From Engraulis encrasicolus (lineage: Eukaryota > Chordata > Actinopteri > Clupeiformes > Engraulidae), in contig NC_085868.1 in the NCBI RefSeq assembly GCF_034702125.1, positions 22,422,276 through 22,486,275 of the forward strand: DNA of 64,000 bases, given 5' to 3'. Shown one piece after another: positions 33,553 through 45,640 of this stretch (position 1 is the first letter of the stretch; each line of letters starts with the position of its first letter). Both the position numbers and the translations under genes were made by a program. The notes under the pieces were generated by a model. That model ran no database searches. It was not told where the DNA came from and worked only from the letters and a program-made list of their open reading frames with translations.

Positions 33553-33558
33553 AATAAA
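33553..33558 (+). promoter_or_regulatory. Candidate poly(A) signal of lectin copy B
   Basis: AATAAA about 170 bases after the TAA stop of copy B. The position suits a short 3' UTR, but no transcript evidence is available here. Confidence 0.4.
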
Positions 33559-35089
33559 TGGTGCATTGCTACTCAACACCAACAAATTCCTCCAAAAACG
33601 TTTGCTGTTCAACTCCAAAGAGTCAAGATAGTATACCTATAATCTGTCCTGTGATTCATCAATGCGAGTTGCCGTTGATATTTAAGCAATAAATGCTCCG
33701 TTTATTTTCTACTCGAGAGGAGCATGTTAATGGCAGTGATACCAGACGAAAGTGTGTGCAGCTCTCCACCAGGGGGCTCTAGAGCTACACACACACATGC
33801 ACCGTCAGTTAGTTAGCAACAAAGGTTTCGAGAATCGTAGCCCAGGCTAATTTCTTTGGGGTCTTTGCGACTCTTTATTTGTGTCCTCTTTTCGTGTGTA
33901 CTGTAGAGTTTACTTAAATGCCTGTGTTTGTTTTAATCAGCCCTGATTGTTATTTTTCCATATTCCTTTACATTCTTGTAGCTACTGTCACAGTGGGTTT
34001 ACATACAGTGTTCAATCTCGCCCTCCAACCCGTGCCTGCAGTTCACCTAGGGAGCACTGTCGAGACAGCAGAGCTCATAAGGCTGGCGCTAATAACTGTG
34101 CTCGCTATCGGCTGAAACTTGACAATATTACTGTAAGTTCTGAGAAACCAATGTGGATTTAAATGAAATGTACAATAACCTGGGAGTTATGTCCTTCTGA
34201 TTTCCTTCAGTTTGAGTCAGGCTCTGCTAGCATCTTGCTAACAAAATTACTTTACGGCCGTCGTGATCACAGCAATGCAGCCGGCCAACCAATCCAAACG
34301 CAGTGTGTGAAGCCACTCGTGACGTCATATTGACAATAAAGACGTATTTTACAAAGATCCAGTGAATTTAAACATTCAAACTCAGTACTGTTTGAAAGGA
34401 TAATCTATCCTACCTTTTGGAAAAATAAAATGAAACGATGATACCAATTCTCTCCCAAAGCAATGGCAGCATCGTGGTTGATCTCCATGGGACCCCATTC
34501 ATTCTACCAGCCTTTGCGCTCCTTGGCGCTCCTCTGCACTGTCTGGATGGCGCCACTTAGTGGACAGTACCACCCGGAAAAAGTCGCGAGATTCCTCTCT
34601 CGTATTACCCATAGATTCCCTCTGCTACTGTATTCATATTGTAAGTGAAATGACTGCATCTGAGCTGAATGGTCACATATATTCAATTCCTGACACCAGG
34701 TAGGTGGAGGGGGTGAATAACCAGCACTCTCCTGCATCCTCTAATGTGACATGGCACCATCCCCATAGCCTATGTCACCGTCCCCACCTTCCTGACAATC
34801 TCATCAAATGTGTGATGGGTTAAAAGCAGAAGCTGATTGTTTTTGTGTGTATGCCCTGTGACCTTTGATGTGCTGTATGATCAGACTTACTATTGGGAAT
34901 CACTTGCTTAATTACAGTAAATGAAGGCAAAAGAATGTCTTTTGACCTTTGACCTTTTGACAGTCTGACCTGCGTGAGCATCTCCTTCCATTCACAAGAA
35001 AATCTTGCACTATTTACAGTACAAAAAATGACTAAGCAACGACATGATTGGAAATGTGTTAAAATGAGTTTTCTATTCTTACTTCATCA

Positions 35090-35456
35090 GTTGTCTGCAA
35101 TGTTTTAGAACTCCCCTCACCGTTTTTCTGATGTTTACTGCTGTCTCTGGTATTTGCCCAATTTTGATTCATCCCAATCTGCTTCACAATGGTAAGTTAC
35201 CTGCATGTCCGACCAGGTCCTTAAAAGCACCATAAACGTACGTTTTCAAAAACATCAACTGACCGGAGTGGTTACTGGTCTTCACTGGTCACCCATATCA
35301 AATTTTGTTGCGAAAAGATGACCAAGGACCCGGTCGGACATGCAGGTGACTTGCCATTCTGAAGCAGGTTGGGATGAATCAAAATTAGGCAAATATTGGA
35401 AACAGCAATAAACATCAAAAAAACGGTGAGGGGAGTTCTAGAACATTGCAGACAAC
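35090..35456. repeat. Fold-back element with 133-bp arms
   Basis: 35090-35222 and 35324-35456 are reverse complements with few mismatches (left starts TTGTCTGCAATGTT; right ends AACATTGCAGACAA). The loop is 101 bases. No coding content. Confidence 0.85.
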
Positions 35457-35469
35457 TCAGAAAAGGGGC

Positions 35470-36133
35470 TTAGGCCACACCAATTTAATTTGTTGGTTCT
35501 CTGATTTTTTCAGGAAAAAGTTGAAGCGAGAGGGCGAAAAAAAAAAAAAATTAGTCGTGTGGTTATACCACCTGTATATCAGCCTCACATGGACCTCCAA
35601 AGGAAGGTGCAAGACAGGCAAACACCTGGACATGGAGAAGGACAGTGTAGAAGGGAATTAAGGCAGCCAAATAGACCAGGCACAAAATTAGCTCACAGGG
35701 CAATTATTATATTAATCTGGTTTGAATAAACTGAGATGATTCAACAGTTGAATAGTTGTTGTTTTTCTTTTTTTAAAACTGCTATCCCACTCCACTAATT
35801 CCACTAAGAGCAATACTGTGTTTCACCGCTGCTACTGCTAACCCACAAGGGCTTCAACTTGCCATTGCATGTTTGTCTGTAAATGTTTGAATGTAACACG
35901 TTTCCTGATTCGCTAGTCGTAATCGGCATGTTGAAAGGAGTGGTTTTATTGGTTCTCTACGTCACATGACCTCCAACTACTAAAGAGACACCTCCCCGTT
36001 CATGAAAACATGCAGTCTTCGTTTTTTTTAGCGATTTCATTTTTTGGGGTATTGAAACTGATTTTTTTCCCATTGTGATACAAAATACAAGTGGCAAATA
36101 CGAGAACCAACAAATTTAATTGGTGTGGCCTAA
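35470..36133. mobile_element. MITE with 32-bp terminal inverted repeats
   Basis: Ends TTAGGCCACACCAATTTAAT... and ...ATTGGTGTGGCCTAA are inverted over 32 bases with one mismatch. A TA target duplication is possible (TAGGCC...GGCCTA). The interior is AT-rich with no transposase. Confidence 0.75.
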
Positions 36134-36804
36134 TGTTGAAAATACAGCAGTTATCCTTTAATATATGCTTAATGTTTTTTGTGTCATGTGGTTTGTGGAA
36201 AGTAAGGCTATTTGTAGTCAGTTTGCAATGTTAAAATTCTCTAATAAAGTCAATCATTGTGTGGAAGCTTGTTGTTTGATTAATTTGTGCTGACTGGAAA
36301 CAGGCCTGTCCACGTGTCTCAGTGGCCATTTGCATAGGGCATTAGGCATGTACTAGCCAGACAAGTAATCGGACTGCCTTTGGTAATAAGAGTGACACAA
36401 AAATGAGTGACTAATATTTTTCCCATGATCCAAGGGGGCCAAACAGGCTAAAATGAATGGTTTAGTCCGGTACATTATCCGTTATCAGTTGCTTTTGTCA
36501 TTTATAATTTACATTTATCATCAAATCTAAACAACATGACAAATCAATTTGACTTGTCCTTACACAATGAGAAAAAAATCTGTTGACATTAACACGTCCA
36601 TTAGGCGTGTTATCCTACTAAAGCATGCATTTTGAAATTGTCCAAACTGATTTTAAGACATAATTACCGGGTATTTCAAAACACATTTTACATTGAGAGA
36701 CATATGGGGAGTTCTTTTTCACCTTCTTCCTCAAATTAATATATGGGTCTATTTGAGGAAAACTATATTTATTCTAACCATATTCTTAAAGACAATATCT
36801 TTAG

Positions 36805-37355
36805 AGATATTTGGATGATATTTTTTGCCTCTTTAAAGGATCGGTGACTGAATTAACAGATTTTTTTGCTTACCTCAATTCATGTTCTGAATTTATATCC
36901 TTTAGCATGGATTACAACGACACAAAGCTGAGTTTTTTAGATTTGTGGATCATTCGAGACGGAAAGAAATTATACACTGATCTCTACACGAAGCCCACAG
37001 CGAGAAACTGCCTCTTGAGGGCTGATTCTGACCATCCTCTACCACTAAAGAACAGCCTACCTTTTAGCCAATTCTGTCGTTTAAAACGTATCCGTAAAAA
37101 ACCTGAAGACCTAAATAAGAACATGACAACCATGAAAATAACTTTACAAAGAGGGGCTACAAAAACTCTGTTTTGAATGAAGCAGCTAATAAAATCAACG
37201 ATATACCAAGAACAGGTTTATTAAGAGATAAACCAAAAAATAAATCTAATAGACGTGTAATATTAACGACTGAGTATTGCAGAAATGGTGGACAGTTTAA
37301 GAATACACCCGTCTCCAAAAGAGTTGTCGCCTATCCATCTGTTTGGAATAACAGC
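36805..37355 (+). mobile_element. Penelope-like retroelement, reverse-transcriptase fragment
   Basis: Two frames joined by a shift near 37170 read LDDIFCLFKG, DYNDTKLSFLDLWI, LYTKPTARNCLLRADSDHPL and then NRRVILTTEYCRN, in the order expected for the RT C-terminal part of Penelope-like elements (DD motif, FLDL, RNxLLRADSxHP). No GIY-YIG nuclease domain is visible. It is degenerate and inactive. 36350-36800 and 37360-37620 have no recognised gene. Confidence 0.75.
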
Positions 37356-37683
37356 TAATAACCTGACTTTCAATTAATCACTTGGCTTCAGAAGTCACTC
37401 ATATGAAAGCTACAACCCTCCCAAATGAAAATGTATGTACAAAAATAAATGTCATGCACCAAAGAAAGATTGACCCTTTATTTAACACAGACAGGGCAGA
37501 TTTTCACAAGACAAAAGTTTTGTCGCCTATCGAACATAATGTGAAAATAAGCAGATAAGTAACTTCAAAACACTTCAAATACGCAGATCGGGTGTCATAC
37601 TTAATCACTGAATCACTCTCACCTCTCCAGAAAATCAACTTTCGCCTTAGGTCTACGAACAGCGAATATGTCACCATCTCTCA

Positions 37684-37800
37684 TTGAACTCCATTGATTT
37701 TCATTGTGTTGCTTTCCATGATTACAATGACCCTAAACATACACATAAGGCCAAAGTTGATTTTCTGGTTGATTGGTGTGCGATACCTCTTTTTCCTAAA
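37684..37800 (+). mobile_element. Tc1-like transposase relic
   Basis: The frame reads HDYNDPKHTHKAKVDFL, close to the D-D-E transposase motif around QHDNDPKHT of Tc1 elements. The remainder is too decayed to align by eye. A 27-bp inverted stem with 37631-37657 surrounds it. Confidence 0.5.
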
Positions 37801-38195
37801 GATGGTGATGTTGTTGTCATGATACTCATTTTGCCATGCTGCCATGGTGCCATGTTTCCTCCCCAGGGCCAGCTGAATAGTCAAAAGACAGAATAGACAC
37901 TGACATTTGTATAGGGCTTATATATATGAAGAGTTTGGTTGCAAAACGGTATCCACCATTTTTTACTTTTGCATTTTATTATTGGAAATGACTGTTCAGA
38001 AGTCCTATCATCATTCTATGTGTTAACTCATTTTGCAGTGCAATGCAATGCCCAATACAAAAATGGCAATTTCCCAAAATTCTGCACAATGGATATACAC
38101 CGTTATGCGATGAAAATCTTCATATATATATACACAGTATATATGTTTGTAAATCGAATATATCGTGTCCATTCCAGGGAAACCGTGACACTTAC

Positions 38196-39604
38196 GAGAT
38201 ATTTTAGCTGGGCTAACTGTGCGCCATTGGACACCATCATGATCACACCAATTGTAGAGGCTGTGATGTACTGAGAAAGAAAGGCATGCCACTCAAGTTA
38301 AGACAATTCATTATTATTCTGGCCCGCGCAGTCATTTTAGTTGGTCTGCTAGATCGTTACAGTTTGCTTGAAGGGGTTTGGCTCACTAGGCTACAGTTAG
38401 GCTACAGTGGCCATACACCATTAATTTATAGTAAATTAGGACGCTACTGTTATTGTTACGCAATGTTGTGCATCATACGGTATTTAGGGCCCAGTGTAAC
38501 AGTGAAGCTTGTCAATGATATCTGAGGCATAAATGCAATTTCGTTATGCGCTGTGGAGTGCTGTGTCACAATGACAGTGGGAGTTTCCCAGGTGATCTTT
38601 CATGTGTGAAGAGGGACCTGTATTATTGAAATATGGCTTGGATGAATGACAACCTTGACAGACATTAAAAGCCTAAAACCCAAGTCCAGTGTTGCCATAT
38701 TGGGCGGTTACCCGGGCTACTTGGGATGGCCGTCTGCGGGTAAAAACAGGAAAAATTGGCCATTTGGAGTTTTTTCTGCAGTTTTGCGCCCATAGAAATC
38801 AATTTGCAATTTGTTGAAATTGGGCTGAATTTAGCACATTTTGGCATTTTTTGATAACCTTTTTGGGCGCAAATTTTGATCAGGCACATCTGGCAACACT
38901 GCCCAAGTCCACGCTAAGACTAAGGCTAAAACGTCTGCCTGAAGGGAAAGGGTGCTCAGAATGATTGAATTACATGTTTGCTCAGCCCCCAAGCAAGAAG
39001 ATACATTTCTGTATAATATGGCCCCTTGATATCATTCATTACTCTGTCAACATCACAGTTAGATAACAAATACACACATTATTATGAAGCACTCTGCTTG
39101 ATTCAAAACATATGTACTGTACCATGCACTGTAGGGGGCTATACTGTGTATTATTGTTATAATTAATATTCTTCTTATGATTAGAGCTATTGCTTATACA
39201 TTAATTACACATATGAAATAGAGCAAATATAAATGCATCATATTCTTACTGAGACGAAGGGCCACCTTTTCTGTTCTTTGGCTCCATAGATACCAATACT
39301 GGCCACGAGTAATATTCCAAAACCCAGTAACCAAACGGGAGTCTGTATCCATGCAATGTACTGGTAGGCCTTAAAGAAAAGCATGGATGAAATATTATTC
39401 ACCTTTATTGACTTTGTAACATGACCAATATGCAAATTGGGAATACGATACTGCAGGCCTATGTATATATATATTTTTTAATGAAATAAAAAAAACTTTC
39501 ATTATCAAATTCAAGGAATGATGCATATTTACCCCATCAGCAAAAGTATTTCTGAGGTAGACATCCAGCCCAATAGCTACTAGGAAAACAACACCTGCAA
39601 AAAT
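38196..39604 (-). CDS. Three exons resembling the start of a tetraspanin gene (partial)
   Basis: Minus-strand exons 39533-39604 (IFAGVVFLVAIGLDVYLRNT), 39250-39369 (AYQYIAWIQTPVWLLGFGIL then LVASIGIYGAKEQKRW) and 38196-38270 (YITASTIGVIMMVSNGAQLA) have proper AG acceptors and GT donors, are all phase 0, and sum to 267 nt. The hydrophobic segment with GIYGAKEQKRW resembles the end of transmembrane helix 2 of tetraspanins (GxxGaxkE), and a 75-nt third exon is characteristic of that family. The first coding exon and the large extracellular loop exons (CCG motif) were not found, so this may be a remnant or a gene with distant exons. Other four-helix membrane proteins are possible. Confidence 0.42.
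38687..38901. mobile_element. hAT-type MITE within the tetraspanin-like intron
   Basis: Ends CAGTGTTGCCA and TGGCAACACTG are perfectly inverted, with an 8-bp target duplication CCCAAGTC (38679-38686 and 38902-38909). It is 215 bp. Confidence 0.9.
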
Positions 39605-39659
39605 CTGTACATAGAGGCAAGATACGATTTCATACATGTGCCAAATGATCACACCAACA

Positions 39660-41460
39660 TACATTTAAAATTGAACTCTGTGGTAGAAATTGGACATGAA
39701 GCTACCACAATTTATGCCATCAAGTCAGTTTCTTGAACATGAACAGATTAGTCATAGCCCATACTGACATATTTTATGTAGGCTAATGTTTTGAAAGACA
39801 TGATCTCACAGTAGGTACATCATCATTAAAAACATTGCCACAGTATTTCAAGAACATACATTTAGTTCCAATTATTGTAATGTCACGTCATGACATGTAA
39901 TGTAATCCCTGTAATGTAATGTAATGGATATTTAACATGGTTCTCACCCTACCTCTGTGTACCACCCGAGTACTGTGTGTACTGTCTGTATATAGCTCTA
40001 GAGCCCCCTGATGGAGCTAAGCGGAAATACATCACACACATACTGCAGGTCTGGATGTCTTGTCAGTGCCCAACGTGGGCCGCCTACCCAATGTAGACTC
40101 TTTGGACACTGCACATGCGCTTTATGACTTTCACGTTTTAAATGTTTATTTTGCAGCCGCCTGAACATGAACACAAAGGGAAATGTCATATATTTAATTT
40201 ATACCTTACTTCATACCCTTGTTTTAGGCCTACATCAAATGTAGTATGTCGCTGTAAATAATGTGATATTGTGTTATGAATTGAGAGTTGGTTAGCTGAC
40301 CAGTTGGAGACCTTTTTTAACGTTTCTGTGACTGTTCTGTATCTCATATAAAACCGAGAGTTTAAAACACTAATTGCCTCCTTTAGGCAGCTGCAAAATA
40401 AACAATTAAAACGCGAAAGTAAATAGTGAAACAATCGGTTCTGTGAAACGCTGTTGCAGAAAACACACGTCAGGGTACAGATCTGGCAATTCCTCTTCCT
40501 GACACGTCATAATGCACATGTGCAGTGTATTGTTTCAACATCAATGGTGGCTTGCATAGACAGATTTTACAATATATTGACTCTTTGGAGATTAACAAAA
40601 AACGTTTAAGGAATTTGTTGGTGGCAAGGACGGACAAATGGTGGATAAAGCCATGAAGGCGAAGCCAACACAACTACTTTGTAGTAGTGGAGCTCATGAA
40701 GCTGTACGAAACTGCACAGGTCGGGCGAGAGTCAGGCAATATAATATCAAACATCCTCTATCAGAGTAAGATACTTCAAGCCCTTGCATTTCCTGGATCC
40801 ATGTGGTGTCAGGTGAACGCCCCTTTAGGAGACCCTTGGAGACTTTAGGTTAGAATGACTGGAATTCCCTTGGCAGTGTAGATGGCGGTAGCGCACATCT
40901 CATGCAAGCCGTCACCAAATGCCACAGAGAGAGAAGAAGAAGAAGGAGGGGACCATGGGCAGGGGGTGTTCACTCACGGAACTAGCTACTAGCCACAACT
41001 GGCTAACCCTAACCACGGGCCAGTGCAAAATGAATGGGTGTCAATGGAGTTTTCTACCATTATAATTTTTGTGATTTTTTATAATTTTTTGTCCTGAAAT
41101 ATTAATATTAAGTTCGAAGCTAGAAATAATAAGACCCCATTTGAGTAGCGTTTCGATTATTTTGCGCCACTAGATTATTATATACTGGGTCACAAAGCTC
41201 AATTTTTATGGGGCCAAACCCATAAACATTAGCGCAATGCTAGCGAGTACAGGTTGAAATCTTCTAACCTGCTGTAAAACTACACACCTGAACGATTTGT
41301 CAATACAGCCTATTGTTAAACAACAGTCAAAGTGCTTACCAGGAATGTTTTGTTGATAATATTTGTGACTGGAAATCGCAGTAGCAATGTATTTAGCATA
41401 TGTATTCCCCTTTCCATTCCATACATTTTCCCACATGAAGGACTGACCTACGCTCGCCAA
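39660..41460. other. Intergenic stretch, no gene recognised
   Basis: Apart from the dispersed repeat at 40808-40950 and a short stretch near 40610-40665 (AATTTGTTGGTGGCAAGGAC) that recurs at 59876-59920, nothing gene-like is visible. Confidence 0.5.
40808..40950. repeat. Dispersed repeat shared with 9724-9880
   Basis: The second copy: AGGTGAACGCCCCTTTAGGA, GTGTAGATGGCGGT, GAGAAGAAGAAGGAGGGG. Confidence 0.5.
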
Positions 41461-42893
41461 CTAGCCCCTTGACCTTAAGGGCTATATTTGAGTGTTTTTG
41501 AAGTTTTGCACAATGTGTACTTAAATGGTTCCTGTGCCTGCATACTTTGACCTATCATGAAGTGGCTGGTGCCATTTGACAGTAGAGACTCTGTAGAATC
41601 CTCAGGAAGTGACAGGAAGATGTTGTGATGTACTGCCAAGGACTTACAGGGGTTTGAACATCTTTTTTTTCTGACAGGCGGTTTTAGAAACTCTTGGAAA
41701 TTACTACATTTCAACAGTTTAGCTGATACATTTTGCCTTGGAAACAAATTTGATACTTACTCACAGGTCTACAGAAGCTGTTTGTCAAAGTTGATCTTTT
41801 TACATCTATATATGACCTTTCTCAAGACAATTATGTGTGGATATGCACATGCGTTTTGCCATATGTTTTATTGTAGACCTGATTAGTCAAAATGCACCCC
41901 ACAAATAAGGTCTCACTGTTCAAGAACAGTTTGAGCTAGAAGCCTCATGATGGTCTCAAATGAAAGCTTACCCCTTGAGGTGTTCTACAGTCATCTGACT
42001 TAGTTGGATATGCCTTTTGGGTAGTATTACAGAGATGTTACTGTACAGTACTGTACGGTACTGTACACTATGTACAGTAAAAACATGGGAAGAAAGGGGC
42101 ATTCTTGAGCAGATTTGAGATTCCTCTGTCTCTGGGTGTAACACAGAAGAGCTATATGACTCATTTGAAAACGTGGACTCTAGACTATCATTCAGTCTTT
42201 GAATGGAGTTTCTAGCTCTTGCTTTGAGGGAGCTGCAGTCATTCAAAGCAAATGAGCCAACACAAAGCTGCGTAAAACAGGACCTGCCTACTTCTCTTCT
42301 AAGGCTTGTCTTTCAGGGTAGGAATGTCACAGAGCCACTCCAGTGGTGCCTATGTAATCAGCAGGGTCTGGGGATCATGTGGAATACCATTTATCATATG
42401 AAATATATGGAAGTGTAGGCAAAAACAGCACAATTCTTGAGAAAAAAAAACGTGATAGTTTTTTCCACAAAAAAGTGGTTTAGTTTGAGTGGAGTTGTAC
42501 AACTTGTGGTTGAAGTAGAGTAAAAAAAAGAATACACTTTCATAAACCTTGGATTGTAACAGACATTTTGAGACCATGATGATAAGGATATGTTCATGTT
42601 TGGATGTCCACTCATCCTAGGAAGGTAGGGAGACATCAGGCGGGGGGTGCTTGGGGGGGTCAAATTTGAAAGGTGACATTGTGTAATAAATTGATGATAA
42701 TGCACATGAAATATGTTCATATCCCTGTATAGCAGTGATAGGTGTGTTCCTGAGATTCTAAGCTTTCCAATGATATATAATGTTCCTGGGTTTATTACAC
42801 CACCTGGATTTTAAACAATTGCGGAATGAAGATCAAGTTCAAGTTCAAAGTCATTCGGGTCGCCCCCGGGTCGCCTGACAGTCAAGGGGCTAG
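41461..42893. mobile_element. Candidate 1.4-kb DNA transposon, non-coding
   Basis: Left CTAGCCCCTTGACC and right AGTCAAGGGGCTAG form 13-14-bp inverted ends. There is no transposase frame. The interior holds a TACTGTAC palindromic cluster (42040-42080). Target duplication is not clear, so the boundaries are tentative. Confidence 0.4.
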
Positions 42894-43931
42894 TGGACAG
42901 TGGACACTCCATAGTTACTGCAGTATGCATGCAAAGCTAACTGGCTACAATGGGAACCAATGAGACTGAGCCTTCTCCCTGTTAGAGATTCTCTGCCACA
43001 GACATCATATAGGAAGACAAGATGCGTCGTCCACGTTCCCGTCATGCAAGTCGAACGTCCACGCATGGCGGCCATGTTAAAGCAGCCTTCTGGCTCAACC
43101 AGTTGCAGTGAGTTTTGGGTCTTGTACACTCTTCAGATGGCCATAATTCCCTCAAATTTATATCGATTTTCGAAAGGGTTGGTTTTTTATACAGTATAAA
43201 AAAATCCAAACGAAAGTATATGTTGATACTGCATAGTGATGCATATTCACATTATTATTATATTATATTACATTATATTATAATGTTCATAGGTCTAAAA
43301 TCATGTATAATATAATTCAGTAGGCTTATTCGGGCAATTAAATAGATCCCATAAACAAATGCACAAAGTAATCTTTTATATTTTCAGTAAAATAACAAAT
43401 AAACGTTCACTTGTGGTTTACATTCTACTTTGGTTTCGACAGCTCCACCTTGTGAAAAAAATGAGTCGTGACGCTAAAGCCATCCAGATAGAATTAACTT
43501 GTTGCGCTGTAGGCTAAATCTCTCTTCCAGTACGTCATCTCTGTCGTCTATAATTTGATGCAATGAATATATCCATGCCGTCAACGTAATGCACAGCAAT
43601 GGTTAAAATGTGTATTTGCTGTAGGTCTATCTAATTTTTAGGACAAATAGGTTAAGTGGGAAGCATAGGCCTATTACTCTCCTGGGCGTTTTACCCCAGT
43701 CTACACGTAAGTTTTAAGGAGCCCTACCATTTATAAACACGTGTCAATATTTCAGCGAAGCAACAGTATACATTTTCAAGTATCCCAACGTTTCAACTCT
43801 TCAGTTTACTTCAGGTGTAACGGAGGGTCTGTGGAGAGTTTAGGCTTCGCTAATATGGCCGACCTGTGCGGACGTGCTTGAAATAAGCGATGACGTATCT
43901 AGTCTTCCTATATGATGTCTGTGTTCTCTNC

Positions 43932-44160
43932 CATGGGGCACCTAAGTCACGCCCTCTACTTCCTGGTTCATGGGGCAGGGGGAGTCAAAAAATAATTACT
44001 GGGCTTGAAAATGAGTGTTTTTTTGACACCAATCCAAACCTTGGACCTCCACCTATGCACCACAAATCCAAAAATCACTCATTTTCAAGCCCAGTAATCA
44101 TTTTTTGACTCCCTCTGCCCCATGAACCAGGAAGTAGAGGGTGTGACTTAGTGCCCCATG
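43932..44160. repeat. Fold-back element with 86-bp arms beside the N
   Basis: Left arm 43932-44017 starts CATGGGGCACCTAAGTCACG; right arm 44076-44160 is its complement, ending GTGCCCCATG. The loop is 58 bases. The single N of the window (43930) is two bases from the left end. 42894-43930 and 44161-45517 hold no recognised gene; a short inverted match joins 42996-43030 with 43886-43922. Confidence 0.85.
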
Positions 44161-44734
44161 CCCCCTCAGCAGACCCAAACTTGAGCACACTCCTTTGCAT
44201 TGGGTGGACGGAGTTTGGGTTATCTTAACTCTAATAGACGATGTTTGGTAATATGCAATGACTGTGAAACTTACCATGTATACAATGTTCAGCCTGATGA
44301 AGAGCCATCTCAGAAGGCTGTCAGTGTCTACCATGATGGGAGGGCAGGCAGTCTCTGGCGGGAGAAGAGTGAAAGAAAAACTCTGATGGACATCTAAAGT
44401 AAAACTGAAAAGGAAGCTCTCATGCTGAGGCCTATGCTGCCAAGCGAAAAACCCCAAACCCTTATAGGCCGTTGACGTCGAGATGGTTTGTGGTTAGGGA
44501 TTAGGCCCAATATTTTCCGCCAACCGGGAAGAGATTAATCCTTTAGGCCTAGAATAGAATTAGGCTCTACACTTCAGAATAGCTGGTTTCAGTTGTTAGA
44601 ACCAAGCGATTGATCGTATGTAAATGTCAGTCTTATCAATAAATTGGTTTATCCTGATTTTTTTTATAGGCCTACATAGCCTAACATGCCACTTAGAGGT
44701 GACCCTCATTTTGAGTACGTGTTTAAAGACTGAC

Positions 44735-44790
44735 TTTTGAGGGGCCCAATTTTTCGCCTAGGGCCCCAAAATGACTAGATCCGCCCCTGG
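44735..44790 (-). mobile_element. hAT-like element end fragment
   Basis: Reverse complement reads CCAGGGGCGGATCTAGTCAT then TTTGGGGCCCTAGGCG, a common fish hAT-like terminus. The opposite end was not found. Confidence 0.4.
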
Positions 44791-45517
44791 ATATTGTTTG
44801 ACCGGAAGGGTACCTCTGAAGTGTTTTTATTTGTAAGTTATTCGTATGTGTTTATATAGCTCCTAGACTTTTCATACGTTTCAGGTGACAGGAAAAAATG
44901 CCAGGTTTAATGGAGATTAGAATTTCCCAAAGCGATAATTGAACAATGTATATTGCCTGGCCATCACTACGATTGTTTTTTAAAAACCTGTCAACCATAT
45001 CATCATTTTCTTTCATCTATCCATTCCAAGTTTGTCATGAAAAAATGACTCAACGTTAGGCGTAACCAAGGAACGGTGATGCAAACAACCGTATACGGTT
45101 ATTATAATAACACAATGAGCGCCTATTAGCCAGTGCTCTTGACAGCATGCGAAGCAGAAGAATATTTAAAATAAATAAATAATAATAACCGATTGAGAGA
45201 TTAATGACGGCGAACAGGGATTTCCAATAAGACCAGAGAAAGGTGCCTATATGCTGACCATCAACCAGAATAAACACATGTATGCCGTGCGATTGTTCAA
45301 GTCCTCAAATCTGGCCAAATTCATTAAATGTCGCTCACTATGTTTAAGACTAATTAAAGTTGTGTAATCGAGATGAGCAGTGGCCACAAAGCCCTCTATG
45401 CGTTGGCAAAGAGCAAGGTTGACTTACCTTACCTGTTGCGCACACGATATTGCGATGAAAAAAAAGGTTGTCTTTAAAGAATATTTTGTGTGACGTTCTG
45501 GAGGGGTTGGCTTAGGG

Positions 45518-45640
45518 CAGTGGTTCCCAAAACCTTTCTGCTGGGACCCACTTTTGGACCCAACATTATTTCCGCGACCCAGCAACATAATAAGTTCCAA
45601 ACGTACCGAACATTTTTTTTGGTCTCATAATATTTTAATT
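45518..45640 (+). mobile_element. hAT-like element 5' end fragment
   Basis: Starts CAGTGGTTCCCAAAACC followed by CTGGGACCCACTTTTGGACC, the usual style of hAT MITE ends. The matching right end was not found. 45640-46420 contains no gene apart from the atg3 leader. Confidence 0.45.

Larger units (their letters stand above)
26610..36350. repeat. Right arm of a large inverted duplication
   Basis: Inverted counterpart of 1170-11320. It carries lectin gene copy B. The shared sequence at its right end includes a stretch around 36190-36340 (fragment CAGGCCTGTCCACGTGTCTC near 36301) also found inverted near 1190. Confidence 0.85.

Noticed and set aside
45056..45277. Hydrophobic minus-strand frame (WKSLFAVINLSIG) as first exon of the tetraspanin-like gene
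   Set aside because: No good splice donor in the right phase and more than 5 kb away; too weak to join.
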